Assembly (NCBI RefSeq): GCF_002760615.1 | Contig: NZ_AWWI01000096.1 | Span: 45,503-109,502, forward strand | Length of the DNA stretch: 64,000 nucleotides | Origin: Puniceibacterium antarcticum | Lineage (GTDB): Bacteria > Pseudomonadota > Alphaproteobacteria > Rhodobacterales > Rhodobacteraceae | Reading direction: 5' to 3' | Shown: piece by piece, positions 25,243 through 33,208 of the stretch | How the letters are laid out: every line of letters starts with the position of its first letter | Position numbering within the stretch: position 1 is the stretch's first letter | Position numbers and translations under genes: made by a program | The notes under the pieces: model-generated | Database searches by the model: none | What the model saw: the letters and a program-made list of their open reading frames with translations, nothing else | What the model was told of the DNA's origin: nothing

Positions 25243-25905
25243 ATGACCCGCAAGGCGTTTCAGAGGCTTTCCGAAGACACCCGCCGCACCAGTCTGCTGG
25301 AGGCAACGCTGGCCTGTGTGGCGGATCTGGGCCTGAATGGTGCCAGCGCGCGCCGGATCGCCGAGCGCGCCGATGTGTCCGCAGGGCTGCTGCGACATTA
25401 CTTTCCGTCAAAAGATCAGATGATCCGCGATTCCTATGCCTATCTGATCGGTCAGCTGACCGGGGATGCGGCGCGCGCGGCCGATCAGAAGGACGCGACA
25501 CCCGAGGCGGCGCTGGCGGGTTTCATCACCGGCAACGTGACGCCGCCAAACCTGTCGAGCCTGAAGCTGTCGCTTTGGGCGACCTTCATTGGCCGGGTGC
25601 GCGCCGATCCGGCCTTTGCCGACATCCACCGCGACAGCTATCGCGAGTTTCTGGAAATCCTCGAAGGGCTGATCCATCCGGTGCTGCTGGCGCAGGGGCG
25701 GCCCACTGATCCCGCGAGCTGCCAGCGGCTGGCCATCGCGGTCAACGGCATCATCGACGGGCTTTGGCTGGAAGGGTCCATCGAACACGGGCTCTACAAT
25801 CCTAACGGCCTGACAGAGATCGCGCTGAGCGCCTGCGAAGGCATCATTCGGCTGCCCGAAACCACATTGACGCGCCATCTGGCGCCACGCACCAAAAGGA
25901 CATGA
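25243..25905 (+). CDS. TetR family transcriptional regulator (BetI-like)
   Basis: This 220-residue protein has an N-terminal helix-turn-helix (about residues 20-60: GASARRIAERADVSAGLL followed by RHYFPSKDQM), the pattern of TetR and especially BetI-like regulators. The C-terminal part (about 70-205) is a helical ligand domain. Its last codon overlaps the start of the aminotransferase gene (ATGA), so regulator and enzyme are co-expressed. It is divergent from the amino-acid ABC operon. Likely targets are that operon and the M20/hydroxyacid dehydrogenase promoter that shares the same motif (inference). Confidence 0.9.
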   Translation: MTRKAFQRLSEDTRRTSLLEATLACVADLGLNGASARRIAERADVSAGLLRHYFPSKDQMIRDSYAYLIGQLTGDAARAADQKDATPEAALAGFITGNVTPPNLSSLKLSLWATFIGRVRADPAFADIHRDSYREFLEILEGLIHPVLLAQGRPTDPASCQRLAIAVNGIIDGLWLEGSIEHGLYNPNGLTEIALSACEGIIRLPETTLTRHLAPRTKRT

Positions 25906-27101
25906 CCATGCGCTATGCTGCCATCACCGACCGTCTCTATGACCTTGGCGGAGACAAATGGGCCGTGCACAATGCCGCCCGCGACCGCATTGCCGCAGGC
26001 GAAGATATCATCGAGCTGACTATCGGCGAGCCGGACATCACCACCGACCCCGCGCTGGTCGAGACCTGCATCACGTCACTGCGTGCCGGGCGCACCCGCT
26101 ACTCAAACGGGCGCGGAGAGGCCAATCTGGTCGAGGCGCTGGTGCAGACCTATGCGCCCCGGATGCCGGATATCAGTGCCGAAAACGTCCTGTGCTTTCC
26201 GGGCACGCAGACGGCACTGTTCGCCGTGTTTCAGGCGCTGGTCGGTGCGGGCGACGGCGTGTTGATCGGCGATCCCTATTACGCCACCTATCAGGGTGTG
26301 GTCGAAGCGCCCGGCGCCCATGTGCAGCCGGTACCGCTGCGTATGGACAAGGGGTTCATCCTGCAGCCCGAGGATGTCGAGGCGGCGATCACCCCGCAAA
26401 GCCGCGTGCTGCTGCTGAACACGCCGCACAATCCGACCGGCGCCGTTCTGGACCGGGATACGCTGGAAAAGCTGGGCGAGATCTGCCGGGCCTATGATCT
26501 GTGGATCGTCTGCGACGAGGTCTATGAAGAGCTGATCTTTGAAGGCAGCTTTGCCTCACCACTCGAAATCGCATCGCTGCAGGAACGCACTGTCGTGGTG
26601 TCGTCGATTTCCAAAAGCCATGCGGCGACGGGGTTCCGCAGCGGCTGGTCCATCGGCCCGGTGGATTTTTCCCGCCGCCTTTTGCCAATCTCCGAAACCA
26701 TGCTTTTCGGCAACCAGCCTTTCATAGCGGACATGACCGAAGCGGCACTGCTGGGACATTACGATACCGCTGCCCGTCTGCGCGAGGCTTTGGGGCGTCG
26801 TGCGCGGCTGGTCCACGAGGCCGTGACAAACATTCCGGCCCTGTCGGCTGCGCTGCCGCAAGGGGGCATGTTCCAGATGATCGACGTGTCTGGCAGCGGG
26901 ATGGACGGCGAGACCTTTGCCTGGCGGCTGCTGGAGGAACAGGGTGTTGCTGTGATGCCGGGGGTGGCCTTTGGCGACACCGGGGTTGCGCTGATCCGCG
27001 TGGCCCTGACGGTGCCGGATGCCGTGCTGAGCGAGGCGGTCCGCCGCATGAGCGCGCTGTGCGAGGCCGAGGCCAAGAGCCTGATCAAACGAACCGCCTG
27101 A
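25902..27101 (+). CDS. Pyridoxal-phosphate-dependent class I/II aminotransferase
   Basis: This 399-residue fold type I aminotransferase has GEPDITTDP near the N-terminus, the LLNTPHNPTGAVL substrate/cofactor loop (about residue 170) and VCDEVYEELIF with the PLP-binding Asp. The Schiff-base Lys is in SISKSHAATGFRSGW (about 237), followed by the conserved Arg. AspC-type enzymes of this class move amino groups between amino acids and 2-oxoacids. The start overlaps the TetR stop, tying it to this regulon. It could deaminate the amino acid released by the M20 amidohydrolase. Confidence 0.91.
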   Translation: MTMRYAAITDRLYDLGGDKWAVHNAARDRIAAGEDIIELTIGEPDITTDPALVETCITSLRAGRTRYSNGRGEANLVEALVQTYAPRMPDISAENVLCFPGTQTALFAVFQALVGAGDGVLIGDPYYATYQGVVEAPGAHVQPVPLRMDKGFILQPEDVEAAITPQSRVLLLNTPHNPTGAVLDRDTLEKLGEICRAYDLWIVCDEVYEELIFEGSFASPLEIASLQERTVVVSSISKSHAATGFRSGWSIGPVDFSRRLLPISETMLFGNQPFIADMTEAALLGHYDTAARLREALGRRARLVHEAVTNIPALSAALPQGGMFQMIDVSGSGMDGETFAWRLLEEQGVAVMPGVAFGDTGVALIRVALTVPDAVLSEAVRRMSALCEAEAKSLIKRTA

Positions 27102-27291
27102 GCGGCGAGGCCCGGTCGGGGGCGGATCAGGACGCCCCCCGCCCCGCGTCCCGGCCCCTGACGGACGGTCGATGACACGCAAAGGCCGTTGTGAGCGCCG
27201 GATTGCGCATCTAAATCTTGACTTCTGCCCGCCGCACTTTGATTGACGTGCCAGACGAAGAATAGAAACCACTCGAAAAGGGGGGGTAAGT

Positions 27292-27867
27292 TTGCGTTTT
27301 ATTGCTGGACTCGCCGCTGTGATATGCGCCGTGAACCTTGTCATCGGCAAAACATTTGCCTGGCTGTCGCTGGCCATCGTTGCGGTCTGCTTTACCGTGG
27401 TCGTGCAGCGCTATCTGTTCGCGATCAGCCATGTGTGGATGCAGGATCTGTATATCTGGCTGAACGGGGCGATGTTCACTGCCGTTGCGGGCTTTGCCCT
27501 GCTGCGCGATGACCATGTGCGCGTGGACATCTTTTACCGCCCGGCAAAGATGCGCACCAAAGCGCTGAGCGACCTTCTTGGCGTGTTCCTTTTCCTGCTG
27601 CCGTTCACCTGGGTTGTCTACACCTACTCCATGCCCTTTGTGCAGCGCGCCTGGGGCTATCATGAGGCGTCAGCCAATGTCGGCGGGATGCCGGGTCTTT
27701 TCATCCTCAAGACCTTTATCATTGCCTTTGCCGTGATGATCAGCCTGCAGGGTGTCGCAATGGCAATTCGGTCGATTCTGGTGCTGAGCGGCAATGCGGC
27801 GCTGGTGCCAAAGTCTATTCAATACGGGCCGGATCGTGGCCCTGACCATCCGCAGGGAGCCGTCTGA
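27292..27867 (+). CDS. TRAP transporter small permease (DctQ family)
   Basis: This 191-residue protein has four predicted membrane helices and the DctQ-type segment HVRVDIFYRPAKMR (about residues 80-93) after the second pair of helices. The start is a TTG at 27292, preceded by a strong AAAAGGGGGGG ribosome binding site; no ATG fits as well. The stop overlaps the ATG of the DctM gene (TGATG). The small subunit joins the large one in a Na+-driven importer that takes ligand from a periplasmic DctP-type protein, encoded convergently at 29329-30429. Confidence 0.9.
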   Translation: MRFIAGLAAVICAVNLVIGKTFAWLSLAIVAVCFTVVVQRYLFAISHVWMQDLYIWLNGAMFTAVAGFALLRDDHVRVDIFYRPAKMRTKALSDLLGVFLFLLPFTWVVYTYSMPFVQRAWGYHEASANVGGMPGLFILKTFIIAFAVMISLQGVAMAIRSILVLSGNAALVPKSIQYGPDRGPDHPQGAV

Positions 27868-29258
27868 TGGATCCGGTAACAATTGGCGAAACCCTCGCCG
27901 CGCTGATGTTCTTTGGCGTCATCGGCTTTCTGCTGCTGGGCTTTCCGGTCGCCTTCACGCTGGCGGGCGTATCCTTGCTGTTCGGCAGCGTCGGGATGGC
28001 CTTTGGGGTGTTTGATCCGTCAAACTTCGGCTCTCTTCCCAGCCGCTACATCGGGTTCATGACCAACGAGGTGCTGGTGGCTGTGCCGCTGTTCATCTTT
28101 ATGGGGGTCATGCTGGAACGCAGCCAGATCGCGGAGCAGTTGCTGCTGACCATGAGCAAGCTGTTTGGCAACCTGCGCGGCGGGCTTGGCCTGTCGGTGA
28201 TCCTTGTGGGGGCCATGCTGGCCGCATCAACTGGCGTTGTCGGCGCGACCGTGGTAACGATGGGGCTGATTTCGCTGCCTGCGATGCTGCGCGCCGGATA
28301 TGATCCCAAGCTTGCCACCGGCGTGATCTGCGCGAGCGGCACACTAGGTCAGATCATCCCGCCGTCCACGGTGCTGATCTTCATGGGGGATATGCTGTCG
28401 GGCATCAATTCGCAGGTGCAGATGGCCAAGGGCAACTTTGCGCCGGTGCCGGTGTCCGTGGGCGATCTGTTCGCCGGGGCGCTGCTGCCGGGGATCCTGC
28501 TGGTGTCGCTCTATCTGATGTTCGTCATCTTCAAGGCCGTGACCGACCCGGCGTCCTGCCCCGCCACACCCGTGCCGCCGGAAGAAAAGGGCGCTTTGCT
28601 GGGCGAGGTGTTCACAGCACTTCTACCGCCGCTTTGCCTGATCCTTGCGGTGCTCGGCTCCATCCTTGGCGGCATTGCCACGCCGACAGAGGCGGCCTCG
28701 GTCGGGGCGGTGGGGGCAATGCTGCTGGCAGCGCTGCGCTGGCGGCTGACCTTTTCGATCCTGCGGGAAACGGTGATTGCGACGGCGACGATCACTAGCA
28801 TGGTCTTTGTCATCCTGCTGGGCGCGTCGGTGTTTTCGATCGTCTTCCGGATGATGGGTGGCGACAATCTGGTGCATGAATTCCTGAGCAATCTGCCGGG
28901 TGGCACGCTGGCGGCTGTGGCCGTGGTGATGATCATCATGTTCTTCCTTGGCTTTATCCTCGACACCTTTGAGATCATCTTTATCGTGATCCCGATCACC
29001 GCACCGGTTCTGCTGGCGATGGATGTCGATCCGGTCTGGCTGGGCGTGCTGGTGGGGGTGAACCTGCAAACCTCTTTCCTGACGCCGCCCTTCGGTTTCG
29101 CGCTGTTCTATCTGCGCGGCGTCGCGCCTGCGGATCTGCCGACCAGTGCCATCTACCGGGGCATTCTGCCGTTTGTCGTGCTGCAGATCGTGGCCATCGC
29201 GATCCTGTTCATCTTTCCCGGGATTGTCACTTGGCTGCCCCGCCTGATCGCGGGGTAG
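27867..29258 (+). CDS. TRAP transporter large permease (DctM family)
   Basis: This 463-residue integral membrane protein has about 12 helices. It shows PLFIFMGVMLERS, the GVVGATVVTMG segment, ASGTLGQIIPPS (a hallmark of DctM) and LQTSFLTPPFGFALFYLRG near the C-terminus. The family co-transports organic acids with Na+. It is translationally coupled to DctQ. A bidirectional terminator 22 bp after the stop separates it from the convergent DctP gene. Confidence 0.94.
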   Translation: MDPVTIGETLAALMFFGVIGFLLLGFPVAFTLAGVSLLFGSVGMAFGVFDPSNFGSLPSRYIGFMTNEVLVAVPLFIFMGVMLERSQIAEQLLLTMSKLFGNLRGGLGLSVILVGAMLAASTGVVGATVVTMGLISLPAMLRAGYDPKLATGVICASGTLGQIIPPSTVLIFMGDMLSGINSQVQMAKGNFAPVPVSVGDLFAGALLPGILLVSLYLMFVIFKAVTDPASCPATPVPPEEKGALLGEVFTALLPPLCLILAVLGSILGGIATPTEAASVGAVGAMLLAALRWRLTFSILRETVIATATITSMVFVILLGASVFSIVFRMMGGDNLVHEFLSNLPGGTLAAVAVVMIIMFFLGFILDTFEIIFIVIPITAPVLLAMDVDPVWLGVLVGVNLQTSFLTPPFGFALFYLRGVAPADLPTSAIYRGILPFVVLQIVAIAILFIFPGIVTWLPRLIAG

Positions 29259-29280
29259 AGCGCAAACAAAGCGCATGAAA

Positions 29281-29312
29281 AAGGCCCGGTGTCTCCACCG
29301 GGCCTTTTGTTT
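29281..29312. terminator. Bidirectional Rho-independent terminator between dctM and dctP
   Basis: AAGGCCCGGTG (29281-29291) and CACCGGGCCTT (29296-29306) form a perfect 11-pair stem with a TCTC loop. A-residues on the left and a T-rich run on the right let it work for both the plus-strand permease transcript and the convergent binding-protein transcript. Confidence 0.92.
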
Positions 29313-29328
29313 TTCAGGATCGGGCAGA

Positions 29329-30429
29329 TCAGTACTTGAGGTACTTTTCGCGCGCGGCAGTATAGGGTGCGTCGATCTGCTCTGTGCGGGTGCGCACGAG
29401 ATTGAGCGCCTCGATAAAGCTTTCGGTTGTCTTCTTGACCAGCGGGTCATCGCTGTTGCGCAGTTCTTCGATCACTTCGACCGACGCCTTGGCGCCTGCT
29501 TCCATGATGTCATCAGGGAACTGGCGCACGATCACGCCGTGATCGTCGACAAGGGTCTTCAGTGCGCGCGGATCGTTGGCGATGAAGTCGGACGAAACCA
29601 TGTCGTATTCCGCCTGGCTCACGTCACGGATGATCGCCTGCAGATCAGAAGGCAGTTCCTGATATTTCTTCTTGTCCACGACCAGTTCGGTCGCGAGGCC
29701 GGATTCTACGAAGGACGGCATGTAGTAGTTCTTGGCCACCTGATAGAAACCCAGCGCGAGGTCATTGTACGGCCCCACAAATTCGGCTGCATCCAGCGTG
29801 CCCGACTGCAGCGCCTGAAAAATCTCGCCCGCGGCCATGTTGGTGACCGTGGCGCCCAGTTTTTCCCAGACCCGGCCACCAAGGCCCGGCGTGCGGAAAC
29901 GGATGCCCTTGAGGTCCTCAAGGCTGGTCAGCTCGTCGCGGAACCAGCCGCCGGCCTGTGTGCCGGTGTTGCCCGACAGAAAGCCCTGAACGCCGAACTG
30001 ATCATAGATCTCGTCCCAGAGTTCCTGACCGCCCAGAAAGCGGATCCATGCTGTCAGCTCGGGTGTGGTCATACCGTAAGGCACGCCGGTGAAGAACGAC
30101 AGCGCAGGCGATTTGTTTTGCCAGTAATAGGCGGCGCCATGGCTCATCTCGGCGCTGCCGTCGATGACCGCATCCAGCGCCTGCAGCGGCGGCACGAGTT
30201 CGCCGGCCGAATAGACCTGAACGGTCAGACGGCCGCCGGACGCCGCAGTGATCCGGTCCGCCAGACGCTGTGCGCCGACGCCCAGACCGGGGAAATTCTT
30301 TGGCCAGGTTGTGACCATGCGCCAGGTGATATTGCCCTGCGCCACTGCCGGAGCCGCAAGCCCCGTGGCCGCAACGCCGGCGCCCGCGCCAAGGACACCT
30401 GCCTTGCGAATGAAAGAACGACGATCCAT
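29329..30429 (-). CDS. TRAP transporter solute-binding protein (DctP family, TakP-like)
   Basis: The ATG at 30429, preceded by GGGAGGAAACATC, gives 366 residues. The N-terminus MDRRSFIRKAG with a hydrophobic stretch and APAVAQ cleavage site is a Tat signal, common for DctP proteins of this group. Motifs TTWPKNFPGLGVGAQ, RFRTPGLGG and AAEFVGPYNDLALGFY match the TakP-like branch, whose characterised member binds 2-oxoacids as a dimer. It is encoded convergently to the membrane subunits rather than in one operon, so its amount can be set independently. The 2-oxoacid ligand is a family-level guess. Confidence 0.9.
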   Translation of the reverse strand: MDRRSFIRKAGVLGAGAGVAATGLAAPAVAQGNITWRMVTTWPKNFPGLGVGAQRLADRITAASGGRLTVQVYSAGELVPPLQALDAVIDGSAEMSHGAAYYWQNKSPALSFFTGVPYGMTTPELTAWIRFLGGQELWDEIYDQFGVQGFLSGNTGTQAGGWFRDELTSLEDLKGIRFRTPGLGGRVWEKLGATVTNMAAGEIFQALQSGTLDAAEFVGPYNDLALGFYQVAKNYYMPSFVESGLATELVVDKKKYQELPSDLQAIIRDVSQAEYDMVSSDFIANDPRALKTLVDDHGVIVRQFPDDIMEAGAKASVEVIEELRNSDDPLVKKTTESFIEALNLVRTRTEQIDAPYTAAREKYLKY

Positions 30430-30582
30430 GATGTTTCCTCCCGAAATCGAACAGTCTCTTGCTTGAAAGCGGGTCTGACCACATGACAAAGCCGCCTCGC
30501 ACAGCAGATAATCCGTGGTTCTGCCAAATGTCCATGCCAAGCACCTGCAATGCCCGCTTTCGGGCTGTAAGATATTGATTGC

Positions 30583-30610
30583 CCCGGCATCCTGACGCAA
30601 GGATGCCGGG
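30583..30610. promoter_or_regulatory. Stable hairpin in the leader of the acetamidase gene
   Basis: CCCGGCATCC and GGATGCCGGG form a perfect 10-pair stem with an 8-nt loop (TGACGCAA), ending 25 nt upstream of the ATG at 30636. No U-tract follows. It may influence mRNA stability or translation, or act as an operator in DNA form. On the other strand it lies in the 5' flank of dctP. Confidence 0.45.
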
Positions 30611-30635
30611 TGTTCCCTGACAGAAAGACAGCTCC

Positions 30636-31592
30636 ATGCCTGACCATCAGCTTGCCGCCACGCCTGAAACCGTCCACTGGGGCCGCTTCTGGTCCGACCT
30701 GCCGGCTGTGATGACAGTGGCGCCGGGGGACAGGGTGACGATCCAGACCCTGACCGGGCGCGACAATGGGCTGCCACCCGAAGGGTCGGGCATGACCGTC
30801 GCGCCCGAGCTGCGCGCGATCCATGCCGCCAATCTGCCCGGACAGGCGCATCTGCTGACCGGGCCGGTGGCGATTGACGGCGCGATGCCCGGCGATGTGC
30901 TGAAGATCGACATCGAGCGGATCGAGCTGGGCGCCGACTGGGGCTTCAACTTGGTGCGCCCGGCCGCCGGCACGCTGCCCGGCGAATTTCCGGTCTCTGG
31001 CCAGACCCTGACGCATATTCCCATCGACCGCAACGCCCGCACCTGCCGTCTGCCCTGGGGTGCGACCCTGCAGCTGAACCCGTTCTTTGGCGTGATGGGC
31101 GTGGCGCCCGCGCCCGAGTGGGGCGAGCTGACCTCGATCCAGCCGCGGATGAATGGCGGCAACATGGATCTGAAACTGCTGACCGCGGGGGCGACGCTCT
31201 ACCTGCCGGTCCATGCCGAGGGCGCGCTGTTTTCCTGCGGCGACGGCCATGGCTGTCAGGGCGACGGAGAGGTCTGCATCACGGCGCTGGAAACCGCATT
31301 GACCGGCACATTTCGGTTTGAGTTGCTGAAGGCCGGGACAACCGCCATCGACATGCCGAGGGCGGAAACGGCGGAGGAGCTTATTTCGATGGGCTTTCAC
31401 GCCAGCCTGGACACGGCTCTGCAGATCGCGCTGCGCCAGATGATCGCAATGATCTGCGAACGCACCGGGATTACCCCGACAGAGGCTTATCAGTTCTGCT
31501 CGCTTGCCGTGGATTTTGCCGTGACCCAGTCGGTCAATCAGGAAAAGGGCGTGCATGGCCGCCTGCGCAAGTCCCTGCTGGCCAAGGGATAA
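30636..31592 (+). CDS. Acetamidase/formamidase family protein
   Basis: This 318-residue protein of the FmdA/AmdA family shows HWGRFWSDLPAVMTVAPGD at the start, GAMPGDVLKIDI, RNARTCRLPWG, PRMNGGNMDLKLL and LFSCGDGHGCQGDGE, the last two carrying the family's metal and substrate residues. It hydrolyses short amides to ammonia and the acid. It is divergent from the TRAP binding-protein gene and lies just before, but outside, the TPP-riboswitch operon. Whether it serves amide use in general or a formylated pyrimidine precursor of thiamine is not decided by the sequence. Confidence 0.9.
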   Translation: MPDHQLAATPETVHWGRFWSDLPAVMTVAPGDRVTIQTLTGRDNGLPPEGSGMTVAPELRAIHAANLPGQAHLLTGPVAIDGAMPGDVLKIDIERIELGADWGFNLVRPAAGTLPGEFPVSGQTLTHIPIDRNARTCRLPWGATLQLNPFFGVMGVAPAPEWGELTSIQPRMNGGNMDLKLLTAGATLYLPVHAEGALFSCGDGHGCQGDGEVCITALETALTGTFRFELLKAGTTAIDMPRAETAEELISMGFHASLDTALQIALRQMIAMICERTGITPTEAYQFCSLAVDFAVTQSVNQEKGVHGRLRKSLLAKG

Positions 31593-31637
31593 ACGCGCGG
31601 CTTGGGGGTGAGGCCATCCTAAAAGCCGTCGACGCAT

Positions 31638-31666
31638 TTGACACTGCGCTCTACGAACACTAATCT
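31638..31666 (+). promoter_or_regulatory. Sigma-70-type promoter of the thiamine operon
   Basis: TTGACA at 31638-31643 (perfect -35) is followed after 17 bp by TAATCT at 31661-31666 (-10, four of six). The expected start near 31672 falls at the 5' edge of the TPP aptamer, so the leader RNA would begin almost directly with the riboswitch. Confidence 0.75.
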
Positions 31667-31669
31667 TTA

Positions 31670-31788
31670 CATCACCAGGGGCGCCGCAAGGCTGAGATGC
31701 ACCCTTTGAACCTGAACCAGATAATGCTGGCGGAGGGAGGTCGATGACACCACGGATGTGGTGTCGCCTCCTTTTCGTCGAGAAGGAG
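31670..31788 (+). ncRNA. TPP (THI-box) riboswitch with translational expression platform
   Basis: The aptamer (31670-31746) holds the conserved cores GCTGAGATG, ACCCTTTGAACCTGAACCAG and ATAATGCTGGCGGAGGGA; P1 can form from CATCACC and GGTCGATG. Downstream are a stem GACACCAC-GGAT-GTGGTGTC (31746-31765) and a second stem CTCCTTTTC-GTC-GAGAAGGAG (31768-31788) that buries the ribosome binding site of thiM. GGGAGG in the aptamer (31735-31740) could instead pair with CCTCC (31767-31771) and free that site. TPP binding would therefore hide the start of thiM (inference from pairing). It controls thiM-thiE-thiD-tenA. Confidence 0.95.
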
Positions 31789-31793
31789 CGTTT

Positions 31794-32570
31794 ATGACCC
31801 CTGCTGAGATGTTGCGCCAGATGCGCGCCGATGCCCCGCTGGTGCAGTGCATCACTAATTATGTGGCGATGAACATCGCAGCCAACGTCGTGCTGGCGGC
31901 GGGCGCCTCTCCGGCGATGGTGCATGCGGTCGAGGAAATTCCGGAATTTACCCCCATCGCAGGGGCGCTGACCATCAACATCGGCACAGTGTCTGCGCCA
32001 TGGCGCGACAGCATGCTGCTGGCGGCAGAGCTGGCGCGGGACAAGACTATCCCTTGGGTGCTGGACCCGGTGGCGCATTTCATTTCTGACTACCGGCGGC
32101 AGGTGGCGCAGGATCTGCTGGCACGTCGTCCCACAATCGTGCGCGGCAACGCGTCGGAAATCCTGGCGCTGGCCGGAGAGGCTGGTCTGGGCAAAGGGGC
32201 GGACAGCGGCGACAGTGTCGAGGCGGCAGAAGGGGCCGCTCGGATGCTGGCGCAAAGATCGGGCGCGGTGGTTGCGATCACCGGGCCGCTGGATTTTGTC
32301 ACCGATGGCACGCGCGCAGCGCATCTGAGTGGCGGATCGGCATGGATGCCGAAGGTCACAGCACTGGGCTGTTCGCTGACGGCGCTGATGGGGGCCTATG
32401 CCGCCGTGGGGCCGGCGTTCAATGCCACGCTGGCCGCGCTGGCGCATTTCAAAGTGGCCGGAACCCGCGCGGGGGCAGAGGCAACAGGGCCGGGCAGTTT
32501 TCAGGTGCATTTTCTTGATGCGCTTGCCGCCACCGGGCCCGAGGATCTGGCAGCGGTCATTCGCACATGA
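31794..32570 (+). CDS. thiM: Hydroxyethylthiazole kinase
   Basis: This 258-residue protein starts at the ATG at 31794, which follows AAGGAG of the riboswitch platform. It contains PLVQCITNYVAMNIAANVVLA at its start (reported in two parts), NIGTVS, PWVLDPVAH, RGNASEILAL and KVTALGCSLTALMGAY, all typical of ThiM. It phosphorylates the thiazole moiety with ATP in thiamine salvage. The ATGA overlap with thiE links their translation. The length is normal. Confidence 0.95.
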   Translation: MTPAEMLRQMRADAPLVQCITNYVAMNIAANVVLAAGASPAMVHAVEEIPEFTPIAGALTINIGTVSAPWRDSMLLAAELARDKTIPWVLDPVAHFISDYRRQVAQDLLARRPTIVRGNASEILALAGEAGLGKGADSGDSVEAAEGAARMLAQRSGAVVAITGPLDFVTDGTRAAHLSGGSAWMPKVTALGCSLTALMGAYAAVGPAFNATLAALAHFKVAGTRAGAEATGPGSFQVHFLDALAATGPEDLAAVIRT

Positions 32571-33208
32571 CTGCCCTGCGCGACGCCTTGCGCCTGTACC
32601 TTGTGACCGATCCCGCGTTGTGCGCGACCTATGGGGTGGTGAACACCGTGCGCGCCGCGGTTGCGGGGGGCGTCACGATGGTGCAGCTGCGCGACAAGAC
32701 GGCGACGACGGCCGAACGAATCGCCGTCGCACGCGCCTTGAAACAGGCGCTGACCGGCACCGGCGTGCCGCTGGTGGTCAACGATGATCTGGAGGCGGCG
32801 CTGGCCGCCGGGGCCGATGGTGTGCATATCGGACAGGGCGACATTTCCCCGTCCGAGGCCCGCGCGCGGCTGGGGTCTGACAGGATCCTTGGGTTGTCCT
32901 GCGAAACGGCAGAGGCGGTGCTGGCCGCTGATCCGGGCGTGGTTGACTATCTTGGCCTTGGCCCGGTGTTTGGGACCGCCACCAAGACGGATCACAAGCA
33001 GCCCATCGGGTTTGACGGGCTTGCCCGGTTGGTCGCGCTGTCGCCGCGGCCCACCGTCGCCATCGGCGGGCTGAAACAGACGCATGTGGCCGAGGTTCTG
33101 GCCAGCGGCGCGGATGGGCTTGCGGTTGTGTCGGCCATCTGTGGCAAGCCCGATCCGCGGGCCAACGCACGCGCCTTTGATTTTTCCGAGGGGAGGACAG
33201 CGCGATGA
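32567..33208 (+). CDS. thiE: Thiamine-phosphate synthase
   Basis: This 213-residue TIM barrel has YLVTDPAL at the start, MVQLRDKTAT (pyrimidine-diphosphate-binding Arg/Lys), VVNDDLEAAL, GVHIGQGDISP, LGLGPVFGTATK and AIGGL, which are the ThiE signatures. It joins hydroxymethylpyrimidine diphosphate with thiazole phosphate to give thiamine phosphate. It overlaps thiM and thiD by ATGA on both sides. Confidence 0.95.
   Translation: MTALRDALRLYLVTDPALCATYGVVNTVRAAVAGGVTMVQLRDKTATTAERIAVARALKQALTGTGVPLVVNDDLEAALAAGADGVHIGQGDISPSEARARLGSDRILGLSCETAEAVLAADPGVVDYLGLGPVFGTATKTDHKQPIGFDGLARLVALSPRPTVAIGGLKQTHVAEVLASGADGLAVVSAICGKPDPRANARAFDFSEGRTAR

Noticed and set aside
30225..32510. 761-codon minus-strand open frame opposite the acetamidase, riboswitch and thiM
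   Set aside because: It spans several unrelated genes and a riboswitch on the plus strand; His/Arg/Gly-rich shadow composition.
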